Assembly: GCA_964573505.1 (NCBI GenBank)
Contig: CAZNMS010000449.1
Location: 1 to 7,443 of the forward strand
Direction: 5' to 3'
DNA length: 7,443 nucleotides
DNA from: AM-0621 sp964573505
Lineage (GTDB): Bacteria > Planctomycetota > Planctomycetia > Planctomycetales > Planctomycetaceae
Under the pieces are notes generated by a model. That model searched no databases. It had not been told where the DNA came from and saw only the letters and a list, made by a program, of their open reading frames with translations. Both the position numbers and the translations under genes were made by a program. Positions 4,731 to 7,443 of the stretch are shown piece by piece; the first letter of the stretch is position 1, and each line of letters starts with the position of its first letter.

Positions 4731-7443
4731 TTAATCGCCGACACCGACCGGCTCGGTTGCAGCGGGAACTTCAACCGCTTGCGATTCTGCGCGCTCTTCC
4801 CGACTCCCGAACCAGCGAAACCACAATCCGCCGAGATCATCGAGAAAGCTGTAGATGACCGGGATCGCGATCAGTGTCAGCACGAGCGACAGCGTCTGAC
4901 CGCCGACAGCAAGCACGGCAATCGAGCGACGCTCTTCTGCTCCGGGACCAGTCGCAATCAAGAGCGGCAGCAGTCCCGCAACGAACGCAATGACCGTCAT
5001 CAAGATCGGACGTAAGCGGTCGCGATTCGCGATGAGGATTGCGGCATCGCGTTCGACTCCCGCGCTGCGCAGCGTATTGGTGTGATCGATCTGCAAGATC
5101 GACGCCTTCTTCACCACTCCGAACAGCACGAGGATGCCGACCGCCGAATACAGATTCAGAGACTCGCCGCCGATCAGCAGACTCAGCAGGCCGAAAGGCA
5201 CAGCGAGCGGCAAGCTCAAAAGCACCGTGATGGGATGCACGAGGTGCTCGTACTGCGCGGCCAAAACGATGTACATGAAGACGAGCGAGAGGCCGAGCAT
5301 CAGCACGAAGTCGTTGAGAGTGCGTTCGAGTTCTCGACCGCGACCGAGCACACGAATGCTGAAGCCGGGCGGGATGCCGATCTCCTTTGCTGCGTCGTGC
5401 ATCGCTTGCAGCCGATCGCCGAGTGCATATCCCGAAGCGACGTTCGCTCGGATCGCGACCATTCGCTCACGATCGAGACGATCGATGCGCGACTGAGTCT
5501 CGCCGTATTCAAACGAAATGACGTTGTCGATCCGCGTCAGTCGCTGCTTTGCCCCCGACGACCTCACAAAGAGTTGCGAGATCGCGTCCGGGTCTTTGCG
5601 ATCAATGCCGACGAGTCGCAGCTCGACATCGAACGCATCGTCGATCTGCCGATCGCGATAACGAGAAACGCGGTCGTCACCGCCGACAGCGATGCGCAAC
5701 GTCTCTGCGATCTCGCGCACATCAACGCCGAGCGCCGCCGCCCGCTCACGATCAATGTTGACTCGCCACTCGGGCTTATCGAGTCGCAGTGTCGTATCGA
5801 CGTCGACAATGCCCGGAATCTTCTCGGCGCGCTTGCGCAGCTCCTCCGTGAAGTTCGTCAGCGCTTGCACGTTCGGTGCGGTCACCGAGAAGTCGAGATC
5901 AACCGGCGAGCCCGTTCGCAGGGATGTCAGATTTCTGACACTGATGCGGCAGTCCTTCATCGCTTTGAGTCGCTTGCGAACCTCAGTCATCTTGTCGCGC
6001 TGAGTGAAGTTGCCGTCCCATGCGGCGCTCGGAGTGCCCTTTTTGATCGCGCCCCATAACCGACCGAACGAAAACGAGCGTGTCGAAATGTCGGTCAGTC
6101 GGACGAAGATCTCGCCGCGATTCACTCCCCCGACGCCGCGCGAACCGATCGTCGCTAAGAGGTGCTCGATGCCGCCGAGCTTCTGTAATTCTTCTTCCGC
6201 AAAGTGCATCGTCTCATTCATCGCCGCGAGCGTCGCGCCTTCCTTTGCGGTGATCGAGACTTCGAATTCAGACTCGTCGACGTTCGTCGGAACGTAGTCC
6301 TGCTTGACCATCTGATAGAGCGGCCAATTCGAAGCCGTCACCGCGAGCGATAGCAGCAGCACCGCCCAGCGATGTCTCAATGACAGTCGCAGCAGCCACA
6401 TATAAGACGCTTCGATCCAGCGATAAAAACCGCCGCGCGAAGCCGCATGCGTTCCGCCGCCGTCTCGACTCTTTGCGGCTGATAAATGCGCATCCGAGTT
6501 GCGAGTCGGCTTCAGCAGCCGACTGCACATCATCGGCGTCAGCGTGAAGCTCACGAGCATCGACACCAAAATGGCAACCGTCGCCGTCAGCCCGAACTGA
6601 AACAGCATCTTTCCGGTGATGCTTGAGAGGAACGACACCGGCAAGAAGACGATGACGAGCGAGAGAGTCGTCGAGAGCACGGCCAATCCGATTTCGCGCG
6701 TGCCCTCGATCGTCGCTTCGCGCGGGTGCATGCCTTTCTCTTCGATGAACCGAAAGACGTTCTCGAGCACGACGATCGCGTCGTCGATCACAACGCCGAC
6801 CATCAGCACGAGCGCGAGCATCGTCACGTTGTTGAGCGTGAAGCCGAACGCGCGCATGAACGCGAACGTTGCAATCACTGAAGCCGGGATCGCGATCGAC
6901 GCAATCAACGTCGAGCGCCATGACCTCATGAAAGCGAGCACGACGATGCTCGCGAGAATGCTGCCCGAAACGAGGTGATGCTGAATCTCATGCAACGCCG
7001 CGATGATGTAGCGCGACTGATCTTGAATCACCGTGACCTCAACGCCCGCAGGCAGCAACTCTTTGCAGCGCGGCAAGCGCTGCTTGATGCCGTTGATGAC
7101 GTCGACAGTGTTCGTGCCCGCTTGTCGTTGAATCTGCAGAACGACCGCCGGCTTGCCGTCGAGCCGCGCCATCGTGCGCAGCTCCTTTTGGCTATCAACG
7201 ACCTCACCGATATCCGAAAGCCGGACCGCGCGGCCGCCGACAGTCTCAATCACGAGATTCTCGAACTCAGCGACCGAGTCGACTCGACCGAGCGTGCGCA
7301 GATTGAGTTCTTTGTTTCCCGCATCGACTCGACCGCCGGGCACGTCTGCATTCTGTCGCTCTTTTGCATCGCGAACTTGAGCGATCGAAAGGCCATATGC
7401 CGCGAGCCGCTCAGCATCAATGTTGAGCTTGACCGCGCGGTCC
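4731..7443 (-). CDS. RND (HAE1-type) efflux pump, N-terminus off window
   Basis: Inner-membrane proton-driven exporter, normally a trimer working with a periplasmic adaptor and an outer-membrane channel. The frame is open to the window edge; 903 residues are visible (numbered from the first full codon). By position of the proton-relay residues about 190 are missing, including TM1. TM2-TM6 lie at roughly 155-305 and TM7-TM12 at 359-867, with the large second periplasmic domain at 374-711. TM4 has GVVIDDAIVVLENV; its Asp pair (220-221, encoded at 6780-6785) matches the AcrB proton-relay Asp407/408 and separates it from metal-exporting CzcA-type pumps. TM10 has FGVVKKASILQID with Lys778/779 at the AcrB Lys940 region, followed by RLRPILMT (809-816). 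The C-terminus ends after a normal 36-residue tail. About 24 residues (457-480) look inserted in the periplasmic domain relative to common HAE1 pumps. The specific substrate cannot be told; no adaptor gene is in view. Confidence 0.95.
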   Translation of the reverse strand, partial: DRAVKLNIDAERLAAYGLSIAQVRDAKERQNADVPGGRVDAGNKELNLRTLGRVDSVAEFENLVIETVGGRAVRLSDIGEVVDSQKELRTMARLDGKPAVVLQIQRQAGTNTVDVINGIKQRLPRCKELLPAGVEVTVIQDQSRYIIAALHEIQHHLVSGSILASIVVLAFMRSWRSTLIASIAIPASVIATFAFMRAFGFTLNNVTMLALVLMVGVVIDDAIVVLENVFRFIEEKGMHPREATIEGTREIGLAVLSTTLSLVIVFLPVSFLSSITGKMLFQFGLTATVAILVSMLVSFTLTPMMCSRLLKPTRNSDAHLSAAKSRDGGGTHAASRGGFYRWIEASYMWLLRLSLRHRWAVLLLSLAVTASNWPLYQMVKQDYVPTNVDESEFEVSITAKEGATLAAMNETMHFAEEELQKLGGIEHLLATIGSRGVGGVNRGEIFVRLTDISTRSFSFGRLWGAIKKGTPSAAWDGNFTQRDKMTEVRKRLKAMKDCRISVRNLTSLRTGSPVDLDFSVTAPNVQALTNFTEELRKRAEKIPGIVDVDTTLRLDKPEWRVNIDRERAAALGVDVREIAETLRIAVGGDDRVSRYRDRQIDDAFDVELRLVGIDRKDPDAISQLFVRSSGAKQRLTRIDNVISFEYGETQSRIDRLDRERMVAIRANVASGYALGDRLQAMHDAAKEIGIPPGFSIRVLGRGRELERTLNDFVLMLGLSLVFMYIVLAAQYEHLVHPITVLLSLPLAVPFGLLSLLIGGESLNLYSAVGILVLFGVVKKASILQIDHTNTLRSAGVERDAAILIANRDRLRPILMTVIAFVAGLLPLLIATGPGAEERRSIAVLAVGGQTLSLVLTLIAIPVIYSFLDDLGGLWFRWFGSREERAESQAVEVPAATEPVGVGD

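Noticed and set aside
5082..6059. Plus-strand open frame of 325 codons opposite the RND pump
   Set aside because: It is fully antisense to the pump gene, with low-complexity charged composition and no motif. It is explained by codon bias of the real gene.
6268..6921. Second minus-strand frame of 217 codons within the pump gene
   Set aside because: It overlaps the true frame, which encodes conserved membrane helices; its Arg/Asp/Ala-rich product is a frame-shifted shadow.

Overview
The window looks like chromosomal DNA from a planctomycete, probably a Pirellula/Rhodopirellula-like lineage. This rests on three things: moderately high GC, the gene content, and an intergenic inverted repeat (2919-3043) whose CTTTCGC/GCGAAAG core and spurious FRGAKGDH-type translation I remember as common in planctomycete genomes. 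The assignment is inference; there is no rRNA or other taxonomic marker here. Every convincing gene is on the minus strand, so transcription runs from high to low coordinates.

Layout in transcription order. (1) 7443-4731: an RND (HAE1-type) multidrug-efflux inner-membrane pump, missing roughly its first 190 residues at the window edge. (2) 4730-4433: a spacer with no gene. (3) 4432-3794: a small exported thioredoxin-fold protein with a WCGAC active site. (4) 3793-3549: a regulatory stretch with a sigma70-like promoter candidate, a palindrome in its spacer, and a very strong intrinsic terminator hairpin, all upstream of accB. (5) 3548-3051: accB, the biotin carboxyl carrier protein. (6) 3050-2853: a spacer holding a 125-bp inverted-repeat element. 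(7) 2852-1491: accC, biotin carboxylase. (8) 1490-1323: a spacer holding a 9-bp-period repeat arranged as two facing arms. (9) 1322-42: pfp, a pyrophosphate-type 6-phosphofructokinase.

Function. AccB and AccC are the carrier and carboxylase parts of acetyl-CoA carboxylase, the committed step of fatty-acid synthesis; the carboxyltransferase subunits (accA, accD) are not in the window. pfp follows accC in the same direction and performs the fructose-6-phosphate/fructose-1,6-bisphosphate step with pyrophosphate instead of ATP. The three could be one transcript, but both junctions carry long structured repeats that could separate or process the message. The thioredoxin-like gene and the pump appear to be independent units. 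I found no defence system, CRISPR array, RNA gene, transposase or phage gene. The points most worth a second look are the non-coding structures: the leader in front of accB and the two different repeat families placed in successive gaps of the accB-accC-pfp cluster.
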